From: JAYUJH01 sp043765375
GTDB taxonomy: Bacteria > Pseudomonadota > Alphaproteobacteria > Rickettsiales > UBA998
Length of the DNA stretch: 64,000 bases
Direction of reading: 5' to 3'
Assembly (NCBI GenBank): GCA_043765375.1
Contig: JAYUJH010000016.1
Coordinates: forward strand, 1-64,000
Under the pieces are notes generated by a model. That model did not search any database and was not told the DNA's origin. It was given only the letters and a program-made list of their open reading frames with translations. Shown here piece after piece: positions 41,131 to 50,309 of this stretch; positions within the stretch are counted from its first letter, which is position 1; every line of letters starts with the position of its first letter. The position numbers and the translations under genes were made by a program.

Positions 41131-42312
41131 TCACCCCTCTAAAATCTCACCATAAATATCTAATGTTTTTTGCTGCATCGCTTGCAGCGAGAAATTATTT
41201 ATCACATTAGTTTCTGCAAGGTAGCGCATCTCAGATTTGCGCTCATCACTCATGCTCAACGCCTCATTAATTGCACTAGTAATCGCCGTAAAATCATCAG
41301 ACGGAACAAGCCACCCTGTGCTGCCATGCAAAATTGTTTCACACGCACCGCCGTGATTAGTGGCGATAACCAACTTCGCCATCGCCCCCGCTTCCGCTGC
41401 AACTCGCCCGAAAGCCTCAGGTTTTTGCGACGGACAAAGCACCAACTCACACAAAGCATAAGCCTCGGGCATGGCGTTGGTTGCTGGAACAAAACGCACA
41501 TTTGCACCCAAATCAAGCTGCACTGTAAGCTGTTGTAATTCCTGATAATATTTAGGGTGCTTATCCGCATCACCTGAGAAAATACAGAAAAAATCTCGGT
41601 GCGGCAAGGCATGGAGCGCACGCAAAACCATATCCTGCCCCTTCCAACGGGTGAACCTTGCGGGCATAAATAATATTGGTTTATCCACCTCAACCAGCTT
41701 CCATTCCTGCAATAACCGCCCGATATTCGCCTCCGCAATATTGGCTGGATTGAACTTATCTAAGTCAACCCCCCGATGGATAACTCGCACCACATTATCG
41801 CCAACATCGTAATTACGCCAAATATGTTCAGCGATAAAATTGGATACCGCAATCACTTTTTCACCCCTTGTCATTATGGCATTATATCGCTTGCGCAAAT
41901 TGGCAAATGGTGGTTGCAAGCCATAAAGCCCATGAAATGTGGTCACAAACTTAGTATTGGTGGCCTTGCAAGCAGCAAGCGCACTCCAAGCGGGCGCACG
42001 AGAGCGAGCATGAACGAGGCTGACTTTATGTTTGCGTATCAATTGTTGCAATGCAAAATTATTCTGCCAAATGCTCAGTGGATTTTTGGAATGAACGGGC
42101 AGTTGCACGTGAATTGCTCCCATTTTTTGCAACGCCTCCACCTGCCTGCCCCCGTTTGAAACCACAATCGCCGTTGCCCCCGCATTAATAATCGCCTGCG
42201 CAATATCAATCGTCCCCCGTTCCACCCCCCCCATATTTAAGGCAGGCAATATTTGCATAATGGTTTTACCATTTAGAGAAAAAGCTATGGTTCTGTTGGT
42301 GAGGTTATTCAT
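41131..42312 (-). CDS. GT4-type glycosyltransferase
   Basis: This 393-residue GT-B glycosyltransferase has the N-terminal ILPALNMGGVERGTIDIA motif and, in the C-terminal domain, FMPARFTRWKGQDMVLRAL, then PSQKPEAFGRVAAEAGAM (nucleotide-sugar-binding E-x7-E) and VIATNHGGACETI. It probably adds a sugar to a lipid- or surface-linked glycan. Its ATG overlaps the stop of the upstream methylase gene (ATGA). It ends the operon rfbB-REase-MTase-GT. The sugar cannot be told from sequence. Confidence 0.88.
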   Translation of the reverse strand: MNNLTNRTIAFSLNGKTIMQILPALNMGGVERGTIDIAQAIINAGATAIVVSNGGRQVEALQKMGAIHVQLPVHSKNPLSIWQNNFALQQLIRKHKVSLVHARSRAPAWSALAACKATNTKFVTTFHGLYGLQPPFANLRKRYNAIMTRGEKVIAVSNFIAEHIWRNYDVGDNVVRVIHRGVDLDKFNPANIAEANIGRLLQEWKLVEVDKPILFMPARFTRWKGQDMVLRALHALPHRDFFCIFSGDADKHPKYYQELQQLTVQLDLGANVRFVPATNAMPEAYALCELVLCPSQKPEAFGRVAAEAGAMAKLVIATNHGGACETILHGSTGWLVPSDDFTAITSAINEALSMSDERKSEMRYLAETNVINNFSLQAMQQKTLDIYGEILEG

Positions 42313-43118
42313 GATCTGTATTGTGTAAAATCATCTGTGAGTGAGCTAAAATCAAACTCTGATTTAATTGAATTAATAGTTTTATCTATCCTTTGTTGAA
42401 TTATCTGATAATAATCAGGATTGATTTCATATGCAATGTATCTTCTTCCATTTCTTATGCAAGACTCCACAGTTGTTCCAGAGCCAGCAAATGGGTCACA
42501 AACAACACCACCAACAGGGCAACTAGCTTTTATTATTCTATCAATAATTTCAAGTGGCTTTTGTGTTGGGTGATTTTCACGCTGCGCATGTATCTTATGC
42601 AACCTAGAAACTGCCCATAAATCTTTAGGGTTATAACCAACTTCTAGCCATTTTTTCCCAACAAATATTGACCTGCTCCTAGCTTTTTTTGTTTCTTCAT
42701 CGTATGCTATTCTGATTGCATCTAAATCAAAATAATAGTTTTTATTTTTAACAAAAAATCCGATAGTATCATGCACAGAAGAGTATTTTCTAACGCTGCC
42801 TCCCATACTTGGGACTTTACGATCCCATATAATTTCATTAACCATAATCATATGTTTTTTCAAAAATACAAATATTTCAGGGCTATATTTCCAAGTTGTA
42901 AAAATATATAAACTGCCAGTTTCTTTGAGTTTAGGTAAAATTAATAACAACCATTTTTCTGTCCATTCCAAAAACTCCTTTTCTGGTTTTTTATCAGAAT
43001 CATTACCATAATCTTTACCCAAACCATAAGGAGGATCAGCCACTATTAAATCAAGCGAATTGTCTGGAAGTGCTGCTATTCCGTCTAAAGCATCTATATT
43101 TTCTAAAATATTCATCAT
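42309..43118 (-). CDS. DNA adenine-type methyltransferase of an R-M system
   Basis: This 269-residue SAM-dependent DNA methyltransferase has motif IV DPPYG (28-32), the HPTQKP block near 200, and motif I DPFAGSGTT near 217; this IV-before-I order marks the beta class. DPPY suggests N6-adenine methylation (N4-cytosine enzymes usually have SPP). The gene lies directly downstream of a putative endonuclease gene, with 11 nt between them, which is the usual layout of a type II restriction-modification pair. Recognition site unknown. Confidence 0.88.
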   Translation of the reverse strand: MMNILENIDALDGIAALPDNSLDLIVADPPYGLGKDYGNDSDKKPEKEFLEWTEKWLLLILPKLKETGSLYIFTTWKYSPEIFVFLKKHMIMVNEIIWDRKVPSMGGSVRKYSSVHDTIGFFVKNKNYYFDLDAIRIAYDEETKKARSRSIFVGKKWLEVGYNPKDLWAVSRLHKIHAQRENHPTQKPLEIIDRIIKASCPVGGVVCDPFAGSGTTVESCIRNGRRYIAYEINPDYYQIIQQRIDKTINSIKSEFDFSSLTDDFTQYRS

Positions 43119-43129
43119 ATTTCCTCTAA

Positions 43130-43732
43130 TCAGTTCAATATAATACTTTTAGAATGTATTTTTAATAACCCTAAAAAATCCTCACGAGAGCGTAATACTT
43201 CTCTATGGTGATATTGTGATTGGATTTTATCGTTTCTAGGATTAACATAAATTGGCAAAAATTGTGGACTAAAAACATGCACTGCTTCTTTATCAAAGTG
43301 AATAGTTGTATTTTCAAAAGAAAAACCAAAACAACAATATATTAGCCTATAATCATTGTTAGCCCTATATTGCATATAAAGTTTTTCAACGGCGGCAATA
43401 TCATTTTTGTTAGCTTTTCCAGCAATGTTATGTATTTTAATATTAACAAAATAACGTATATCGTCTTTATACAAAATGCAATCATGCAAACACGTATCAG
43501 ACATTTCATTATCTACTTTGGTAAGACCAAGAACTTGTTTATGATATCTTGTTTGCTGCGTAATAACCTGCTCAACAATCCATGCAACAGAGCGTGTATG
43601 AGGCTTCAAACCATATGGCAATATTTCTGGATTGGTAATATCAAAAGAAGGAATAATTTTTAACACATTTAAGAATGTATTTTTGACAATTGCCATTTCT
43701 TGGTTAATTAGATTTATCTCATCATCAATCAT
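43130..43732 (-). CDS. Putative type II restriction endonuclease
   Basis: This 200-residue protein has a possible nuclease core, HDCILYKDDIRYFVNIKIHN, with an acidic residue before a V-x-I-K strand, followed by NDIAAVEKLYMQYRAN and FSPQFLPIYVNPRNDK. This resembles PD-(D/E)XK-type restriction enzymes, but the motif is not textbook, so the call leans on the neighbouring methylase. Its start is 1 nt after the rfbB stop, with the ribosome site AGGGGAAG inside rfbB. It is inserted in a sugar operon. Confidence 0.65.
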   Translation of the reverse strand: MIDDEINLINQEMAIVKNTFLNVLKIIPSFDITNPEILPYGLKPHTRSVAWIVEQVITQQTRYHKQVLGLTKVDNEMSDTCLHDCILYKDDIRYFVNIKIHNIAGKANKNDIAAVEKLYMQYRANNDYRLIYCCFGFSFENTTIHFDKEAVHVFSPQFLPIYVNPRNDKIQSQYHHREVLRSREDFLGLLKIHSKSIILN

Positions 43733-43733
43733 C

Positions 43734-44774
43734 TTACTTCCCCTTGCCCATCACAATATCGCACCAACTTTGATTAGCGAGATACCACTCAATTGTTTGG
43801 CGCAAGCCTGTTTCAAAGCCATATTTACGGGTGAAACCAAGCTGTGCCACCGCCTTGGAATCATCAATTGCATAACGCCTATCATGTCCCTTACGGTCTT
43901 GCACATGAGTGATTAATTCTGCATATGTGCCACCATTATCGGGGGGGCTATTACGAGGACAAAGCTCATCAAGAATTGCACAAATTGCCTGCACCACTTG
44001 CATATTATTGCGCTCAGCATTGCCACCAAAACAATAATTCTCACCTGCAACGCCTTTGCGCCACGCTAGCAACACCCCGTTTGCGTGATCTTCCACATGA
44101 ATCCAATCACGAATATTCATACCATCGCCATAAACTGGGAGGGCTTTTGATTGCAACGCATTCATAATCATCAGTGGAATTAGCTTCTCAGGAAATTGCC
44201 GCTTGCCATAATTATTGGTGCAGTTGGTGGTGATTGTCGGCAAGCCATAAGTGTGAAACCACGCTCGCACCAAATGATCAGCGGCGGCTTTGCTCGCTGA
44301 ATAAGGTGAGTTTGGCGCATATGGATATTCCTCATGAAACTTGCCCACCTCCCCAAGCGTTCCAAATACTTCATCAGTTGAGATATGCACAAAACGAAAT
44401 TGCGCTTTATCATGCGGTTGCAAACCTTCATAATAGGCGCGCGCCGCTTCTAGCAATGTGTAAGTTCCAATAATATTAGTTTGAATAAAGTCATTCGGCG
44501 CAAGAATTGAGTTATCCACATGTGATTCTGCGGCAAAATTGAGAATTGCATTTGGTTGATGCTTGGCGAATAATCCTGCTACTAACTCACCATCAATGAT
44601 TGAACCATGCACCAACTCATAAGAATTAGCGGGAAGATGCTCCAAGTTTTCCGCAAATCCAGCATAGGTTAATGCGTCTAGCACCACCACATAAACGCCC
44701 TGCTCCACCAACATTTCCACCGCTGTTGAACCAATAAAACCCGCACCACCTGTTAATATCACTTTATTTTGCAT
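43734..44774 (-). CDS. rfbB: dTDP-glucose 4,6-dehydratase
   Basis: RfbB makes dTDP-4-keto-6-deoxyglucose, the precursor of rhamnose and other deoxysugars. The 346-residue SDR protein has TGGAGFIGSTAVEML, NFAAESHVDNSI, the STDEVFGTLG block and the catalytic Tyr in PYSASKAAADH. It is followed directly by the restriction enzyme gene. The rest of the pathway (rfbA, rfbC, rfbD) is not here. It supports surface glycan synthesis in this organism. Confidence 0.93.
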   Translation of the reverse strand: MQNKVILTGGAGFIGSTAVEMLVEQGVYVVVLDALTYAGFAENLEHLPANSYELVHGSIIDGELVAGLFAKHQPNAILNFAAESHVDNSILAPNDFIQTNIIGTYTLLEAARAYYEGLQPHDKAQFRFVHISTDEVFGTLGEVGKFHEEYPYAPNSPYSASKAAADHLVRAWFHTYGLPTITTNCTNNYGKRQFPEKLIPLMIMNALQSKALPVYGDGMNIRDWIHVEDHANGVLLAWRKGVAGENYCFGGNAERNNMQVVQAICAILDELCPRNSPPDNGGTYAELITHVQDRKGHDRRYAIDDSKAVAQLGFTRKYGFETGLRQTIEWYLANQSWCDIVMGKGK

Positions 44775-44799
44775 ATAAATTATCTCCCCGCCTCATATG

Positions 44800-45198
44800 T
44801 TATTTATTTTGCTCATCGCCCTGATTTGAAAGAATATCCTGCGGAACTTCATCTCGCAAAACTTCATCTCCAACAATCACATCTTTGATAATGTCGTCAT
44901 CTATCGTGCGGACATAAGCATCATTAATGCGCTTAATCCCAATTATTCCAGCAATGCCACCAACTAGCAACCCACACAACAAAAATGCAGGTTTGCTATT
45001 GAAATATTTATCAAGGTAATAGCCACCAACCCCACCAACGGCGACTGTCGCCACTAATTCCGCCACCATATTCAAAGCAACCGAGCTATTTGCATGTGGC
45101 TCATTTGGTTTATCCTCCCACACATCACTTTGACGCAAGCCTGCAATTTTTGCGCTTAATTGTTCTAATGTCAATTTAGTTTCGTTTGAGTTATCCAT
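44800..45198 (-). CDS. AtpI-like ATP synthase accessory membrane protein
   Basis: This 132-residue protein has a soluble N-terminus (LTLEQLSAKIAGLRQ) and two membrane helices (about 48-67 and 72-92; MVAELVATVAVGGVGGYYLDK, then AFLLCGLLVGGIAGI). The GGYYLD and FLLxGLLxG pattern fits the AtpI family of F0F1 assembly or magnesium-related proteins, which in alphaproteobacteria normally precede atpB. Here atp genes are missing and the gene lies between glk and rfbB, so the link to ATP synthase is not supported by context. Confidence 0.75.
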   Translation of the reverse strand: MDNSNETKLTLEQLSAKIAGLRQSDVWEDKPNEPHANSSVALNMVAELVATVAVGGVGGYYLDKYFNSKPAFLLCGLLVGGIAGIIGIKRINDAYVRTIDDDIIKDVIVGDEVLRDEVPQDILSNQGDEQNK

Positions 45199-45215
45199 AA
45201 ATTAGCCAAAATACA

Positions 45216-46178
45216 CTATTTAACAAAAGAATTATTCAATATAGCAGCCGCACCAATCAAAGCATTGCGGCTGTGTGAAAGCATGATATAAGTTGGAATG
45301 CTACTTATATATTCCTTAAATCTACCCTTTGCTTCAAAACGGCTACGAAACGGACTTAAATCAAATAATTCCTCCAATTGTGGAGCAACGCCTCCACCAA
45401 TATATACCCCACCAAACGCCCCTATATTCAAAGCATGATTGCCCGCAAAACTGCCAAGCATTCCGCAAAATGTGAATATTGTATCACGACATGACCCAGC
45501 ACCCATTTTTGCTTGCCATGCAATTTCTTCCGCTTTGAGAGTGATTTTTGGCAAATTATGCAATTCCAAACGCAATTCATGCAACAAACTTAAGCCCGTT
45601 CCACTGACAAAATCTTCGGTGCGCACATGATTGTTACGCAGCGTTCGTGCCATTTTGTAAAGCTCAATTTCTTCATCTGTATTAGGGCAGAAATCTGCAT
45701 TCCCCCCCTCGCCTTGGATTGCCACCCACCCGCCTAGGTGATTAGGTAATAATCCTGAAACGCCAAGCCCTGTCCCCGGCCCCAACACTGAAATTGGCAT
45801 ATTTGGCGTGACTTTCTGCGCCCCACCAATTTGCTTAACATTTTGCGCCAATAAATGCGGAACTGACATTGCAAGTGCGGTGAAATCATTGGTTAAGCGC
45901 AAATGTTGCAAATGAAAATGCTTTTGATAATCGCTCACCGAGAATCGCCAATCAATGTTAGTTAGCGCAACTTCATCAAGATGGGCAGGGCCAGCCACCG
46001 CCAAACAAGCATTTATTGGTTCAATTCCAACTTCGGTGATATAATGCTCCATCACCTTACCAAGCGATTTGAACCCATCATTTTGATATTTGCGTGGTTC
46101 AATCAGCTCCACCTCACCAGCTTTACACATTGCAAAGCGGGAGTTTGTCCCACCAATATCAGCCACTAAATTATACAT
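45216..46178 (-). CDS. glk: Glucokinase
   Basis: This enzyme phosphorylates glucose to glucose-6-phosphate, feeding the Entner-Doudoroff route together with edd just upstream. The proteobacterial 320-residue ASKHA form begins NLVADIGGTNSRFA; the LAVAGPAH region, TNDFTALAMS and the LGPGTGLGVSGL motif are conserved. It is 114 nt from edd, probably in the same unit, and the AtpI-like gene follows after 17 nt. Confidence 0.92.
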   Translation of the reverse strand: MYNLVADIGGTNSRFAMCKAGEVELIEPRKYQNDGFKSLGKVMEHYITEVGIEPINACLAVAGPAHLDEVALTNIDWRFSVSDYQKHFHLQHLRLTNDFTALAMSVPHLLAQNVKQIGGAQKVTPNMPISVLGPGTGLGVSGLLPNHLGGWVAIQGEGGNADFCPNTDEEIELYKMARTLRNNHVRTEDFVSGTGLSLLHELRLELHNLPKITLKAEEIAWQAKMGAGSCRDTIFTFCGMLGSFAGNHALNIGAFGGVYIGGGVAPQLEELFDLSPFRSRFEAKGRFKEYISSIPTYIMLSHSRNALIGAAAILNNSFVK

Positions 46179-46292
46179 TATTTATTCTCCGTAAATATTT
46201 TGCCCTAATGATTGAAAACCCAAAGGTTAAAGTGCTAAGGATTAAAATCCTAAAAACTATAGTGCTAAAGATTGAGATACCAAAAGTTAAAA

Positions 46293-48104
46293 CTAAACCA
46301 CAAAACTTGCACCTTGCTCAGCCTCACTCACCAACCCACGCACGCTTGCGAATAATTTCCGCCCAAGCAAATATGGCTGGGTGGATTCAGGCGCAATTTT
46401 TGTCACTTCACGGCTTGCCCACTCGGTTGCTTCCACCAGTGCTTCCAGCGTTCCATTGACTGCATCTAAGCGTATTATGTCACCATTTCGCACCTTGCCA
46501 AGCGCACCACCCGCCATAACTTCAGGCGAAACATGGATTGCCGCTGGAACTTTACCCGACGCACCAGACATTCGCCCATCAGTGACAAGTGCCACCTTGA
46601 ATCCCATATTTTGTAGCACCCCAAGCGGAGGTGTTAGCTTATGCAATTCAGGCATTCCGCACGCTTGCGCCCCCTGACCTATCACCACCGCTATCATATC
46701 ACCGCCAAGCTCACCCGCCTTAAATGCTGCTTGCAATTCCTCCTGCGAGGTGAACACTCTTGCGGGAGCTTCCACCACTAAATGCTCAGGCTTCAACGCC
46801 GATGTTTTGATTACGCACCGCCCGAGATTGCCCTGCAAAAGCCTTGTTCCACCATCAGCTGCAAATGGTGCATCAGGCGAGGCAAGCACGCTTAAATTAT
46901 TGGAAACTTTAGGGCAAGGCTGCCATTTAAGTTTGTCATTTTCTAAAACCGCTTCAACTGCATAATGCGCCATTCCCTGACCCATCACCGTTTGCACATC
47001 ATCATGTAGCAAGCCATGTTGCAATAGTGAGTTAATCAGCACCGCCATTCCACCCGCTGCATGAAAATGATTTACATCAGCATCACCATTAGGATAAATA
47101 CGGCATAGTAACGGAATTGCGCTAGAGATTACGTCCATATCGCTCCAATTTATAATAATACCCGCCGCCCGAGCAATTGCAATCAAGTGAATTGTATGAT
47201 TAGTTGAACCACCCGTTGCCATCAACCCGATGATACCATTAACAATCGCCCGCTCATCAATAATTTCATAAAGCGGGCGAGGCGCACCAGATTGCACTGT
47301 TTGCGCTAAAATTACACGAGTAGCTTCCTTGGTTAATTCATCACGCAGTGGGGTATATGGATTGACAAATGAAGAATTAGGCAATTGCACTCCCATCATT
47401 TCAACCAGCATTTGGTTGCTGTTCGCCGTGCCGTAAAATGTGCAAGTTCCCGCTGAATGATATGACGCAGATTCCGCCGCTAGCAATTCATCACGCCCAA
47501 CTTCACCCCGAGCATAAGCCTCACGAATGCGAACTTTTTCCTTGTTTGGCAAGCCTGAAGGCATAGGCCCTGCTGGCACAAATATGCTAGGCAGATAACC
47601 AAATTGCAACGCTCCCATCAACATTCCAGGGACAATTTTATCGCACAAACCCAGATACATCGCCGCATCAAACATATTATGGGATAGCGAAATCGCCGTT
47701 GACATCGCAATCACATCACGGCTAAATAGCGAAAACTCCATACCCACTTGCCCTTGAGTCACCCCGTCACACATGGCAGGAGTTGCACCCGCCACTTGCG
47801 CCACCGCTCCTAGCCTTTGCGCCTCTGATTTAATAATTGCGGGATAATGTTGGTATGGCTGATGCGCCGAAAGCATATCATTATATGAAGTTACAATCGC
47901 AATATTTGGGGTTGGCCCTTTGAGTTTATCTTTTTCATCACTGCTACAGGCGGCAAAACCATGTGCTAAGTTCCCACATGAAAGCACATTGCGATAAGGC
48001 GATTGCGCCCCCGCTTCCATCATCGCTTGCAAATATGGCGTGCGTGTTGGCTTGCTCCTTGCGATGATTTGCTTGGTGATGTCAGAAATTGCTTTGATTG
48101 TCAT
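46293..48104 (-). CDS. edd: 6-phosphogluconate dehydratase
   Basis: Edd converts 6-phosphogluconate to KDPG, the key step of the Entner-Doudoroff pathway. The 603-residue IlvD/Edd-family protein contains CDGVTQGQVGMEFSLFSRDV, then GTCTFYGTANSNQMLVEMMG and LVTDGRMSGASGKVPA. Length and LLRKPT-like ends favour Edd over IlvD, and the neighbouring glk agrees. eda, the KDPG aldolase gene, is not in the window. Confidence 0.93.
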   Translation of the reverse strand: MTIKAISDITKQIIARSKPTRTPYLQAMMEAGAQSPYRNVLSCGNLAHGFAACSSDEKDKLKGPTPNIAIVTSYNDMLSAHQPYQHYPAIIKSEAQRLGAVAQVAGATPAMCDGVTQGQVGMEFSLFSRDVIAMSTAISLSHNMFDAAMYLGLCDKIVPGMLMGALQFGYLPSIFVPAGPMPSGLPNKEKVRIREAYARGEVGRDELLAAESASYHSAGTCTFYGTANSNQMLVEMMGVQLPNSSFVNPYTPLRDELTKEATRVILAQTVQSGAPRPLYEIIDERAIVNGIIGLMATGGSTNHTIHLIAIARAAGIIINWSDMDVISSAIPLLCRIYPNGDADVNHFHAAGGMAVLINSLLQHGLLHDDVQTVMGQGMAHYAVEAVLENDKLKWQPCPKVSNNLSVLASPDAPFAADGGTRLLQGNLGRCVIKTSALKPEHLVVEAPARVFTSQEELQAAFKAGELGGDMIAVVIGQGAQACGMPELHKLTPPLGVLQNMGFKVALVTDGRMSGASGKVPAAIHVSPEVMAGGALGKVRNGDIIRLDAVNGTLEALVEATEWASREVTKIAPESTQPYLLGRKLFASVRGLVSEAEQGASFVV

Positions 48105-48256
48105 GATGCGCTAATGATATGTTTATTAATTTTTAGCAACTTAACAAAATATTGCACATAACGCAACATTTTTAGAAAAACTTCTAGGTTTTATTGTTGC
48201 TTACTGCAAATGACAATTTACTCCGCTTCCGCTAATCATGCGCATCAATCATACTA

Positions 48257-49537
48257 CTAAAGCGGAATAGATATTTCACCCGAGGCAATGCGCATTAACA
48301 ATAGAGCGGATAATTTGGCACGTTCGGATAAGCTGTCCAACAATATATATTCTTGATCAGAATGGATTGCTCCACCTCTCACCCCGAGAGTATCAATATT
48401 GCTCAAGCCATAAGCTGCCATATTATTGCCGTCACAGCACCCACCAGATGCAACATGATTAATTGGGATATCCAACATTGCACCAGTTTCACGCAGTGCA
48501 TTCCATAATTTTTCATCACGGGCAGTTATAGTTTTGGCGGGACGAGTAAAGCCACCATGCAATTGCAACTGATAATCATTATCAGCAAAATCACTGATAA
48601 TGCGTCGCAATTCGCTCATCACAAAATCCTGTTGCTGATGATTTATCACTCGCACATTAAAGCGTATAATTGCCAAATCAGGCACAACATTTAAGGCAGA
48701 ACCACCTTCAATTTTTGCGACATTAATTGTCAATCCCGAGTTAATATTAGTTTCATTTTGGGAATTATTTTGTGAATTGCTTTGCACTTCATTTTGTGGG
48801 GCATTTTGTGCGCTATTCAAATCATTCAAACGACAAGCAATTTGCGCTGCTCGCACCACCGCATTACGCCCCAAATGATGCTCTCGCCCCGCATGTGCGG
48901 ATTTTCCACGCACCACCAATACAAAATTACCCGTCCCCTTACGCTCCCCAACCAATGTTCCATCAGGTAGGCTTGGCTCATAAATCAAACCGATATGATT
49001 GCGTGAAGCTGCCTCCCGCAACAAAAAATCTGACCCAACAGAACCAATTTCCTCATCAGGATTTAGTAATATCTCAAACCCAATATTCTCAGCAAACGGG
49101 CTTTGTTCCAACGCCTCCAACGCTTTCAACATCACCACCAATCCGCCTTTCAAATCCGCAACTCCAGGGCCATTAATGATGTTATCGCCGATTAATTTTG
49201 GCGTTTGAAATGAATGATTTACCCCAAATACCGTATCATAATGACCACCTAAAAACACTTGGAACTTTGCATCAGGACGCTTGCGCAACCGCAATGCCTT
49301 GCCAAGCGCAACTTCCACCACCTCGCCATTTGCATCAACTGATTGCGTGGGAGGCAAAGCAATTTCCTCCATTTCCGCACCTAGCCAATAAAAATTATCA
49401 CGCAACACACCGAGCATTTTCTCCAACCCTTGCAGATTATAACTGCCCGAATTGATTTTTGACCAATCATAGGTGAGCTGTTTCATATGCTCCAATTGGC
49501 TATCAATAAAATCTAAATATGGCTTAAAATTATTCAT
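48257..49537 (-). CDS. M20-family metallopeptidase (ArgE/DapE/CPG2 type)
   Basis: This 426-residue co-catalytic zinc hydrolase has metal motifs GGHYDTVFG (first His-Asp), NGPGVADLKGG (bridging Asp) and NPDEEIGSVGS (catalytic Glu-Glu), and a dimerisation domain. A long Asn/Gln/Ser-rich insert (about 240-268; SAQNAPQNEVQSNSQNN) lies in that lid domain and is not expected in the family. The gene follows leuD by 8 nt. Substrate could be a peptide, an acyl-amino acid or a folate-like compound; sequence alone does not decide. Confidence 0.85.
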   Translation of the reverse strand: MNNFKPYLDFIDSQLEHMKQLTYDWSKINSGSYNLQGLEKMLGVLRDNFYWLGAEMEEIALPPTQSVDANGEVVEVALGKALRLRKRPDAKFQVFLGGHYDTVFGVNHSFQTPKLIGDNIINGPGVADLKGGLVVMLKALEALEQSPFAENIGFEILLNPDEEIGSVGSDFLLREAASRNHIGLIYEPSLPDGTLVGERKGTGNFVLVVRGKSAHAGREHHLGRNAVVRAAQIACRLNDLNSAQNAPQNEVQSNSQNNSQNETNINSGLTINVAKIEGGSALNVVPDLAIIRFNVRVINHQQQDFVMSELRRIISDFADNDYQLQLHGGFTRPAKTITARDEKLWNALRETGAMLDIPINHVASGGCCDGNNMAAYGLSNIDTLGVRGGAIHSDQEYILLDSLSERAKLSALLLMRIASGEISIPL

Positions 49538-49545
49538 GATGTGAT

Positions 49546-50157
49546 TTATTTTTGAGAGTTATATAACCATGGTGCGGTGGCAGCATTTTTGCGTTCAAAA
49601 GCATCAATTGCGGTTGCATGCTCTAGCGTCAAACCAATATCATCTAACCCACCAAGCAAACATTTTTTGCGAAAATCATCAACTTCAAATGCAAATATTG
49701 CATTGCCAGCGGTGATTTTTTGCGCATTCAAATCAACCGTAATTTCCTCACCTAATGCTGCATATTCTGCGATTTTATCCACTTCCGCTTGAGGCAAAAT
49801 AACGGGTAAGATACCATTCTTGAAACAATTTCCAAAGAAAATATCAGCAAATGATGGAGCAATTATGCAACGAATACCGAAATCTAGCAACGCCCATGGC
49901 GCATGTTCACGGCTTGACCCGCAACCGAAATTATCCCCCGCTACAATGATTTTTGCGTGGTTAAATGGCGCACGATGCAACACAAAATCTTCATTTTTAT
50001 CGCCATCAACATTATATCGCATTTCAAAAAACAAGCCTTCTGATAAGCCTGTGCGTTTAATGGTGGTTAAAAATTGCTTAGGAATTATCATGTCAGTATC
50101 AATATTTTGCAACAATAAAGGTGCAGCAACGGAGGTAACAATATTAAATGGCAACAT
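49546..50157 (-). CDS. leuD: 3-isopropylmalate dehydratase small subunit
   Basis: LeuD forms, with LeuC, the aconitase-like enzyme that isomerises 2- to 3-isopropylmalate in leucine synthesis; the same complex can act on citramalate made by CimA. The swivel-domain features NIDTDMIIPKQFL, GDNFGCGSSREHAPWAL and NCFKNGILP are present. The 203-residue length is normal. leuC is not adjacent; the M20 gene follows. Confidence 0.94.
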   Translation of the reverse strand: MLPFNIVTSVAAPLLLQNIDTDMIIPKQFLTTIKRTGLSEGLFFEMRYNVDGDKNEDFVLHRAPFNHAKIIVAGDNFGCGSSREHAPWALLDFGIRCIIAPSFADIFFGNCFKNGILPVILPQAEVDKIAEYAALGEEITVDLNAQKITAGNAIFAFEVDDFRKKCLLGGLDDIGLTLEHATAIDAFERKNAATAPWLYNSQK

Positions 50158-50252
50158 ATTCTAAAAACCCTTATAAAAAACAATGTAAATATATTTAATT
50201 GCATAATAAAAATCAACATATTAATATATTTATTTAGCAATAATTGAGCCAT

Positions 50253-50277
50253 GGATACCAGCCTGCGCTGGTATGAC
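50253..50277. repeat. Single GGATACCAGC repeat
   Basis: This is a full 25-bp unit identical to the arm at 3392-3416, here without a facing partner. It lies between the leuD start and the 3' end of the binding-protein gene. The rest of that gap is AT-rich with no gene. Confidence 0.85.
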
Positions 50278-50309
50278 AAATATCTTTATTAGTTATACTG
50301 TTACAATGA

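Noticed and set aside
43936..43942. G7 run inside rfbB
   Set aside because: It is shorter than typical variable tracts and encodes conserved-looking residues (SPPDNGG); I do not propose phase variation here.
46196..46292. Repeated GTGCTAA / TTAAAA-like strings between edd and glk, including TATAGTGC
   Set aside because: The copies are too diverged to call as a TATAG element or a tandem repeat with confidence.
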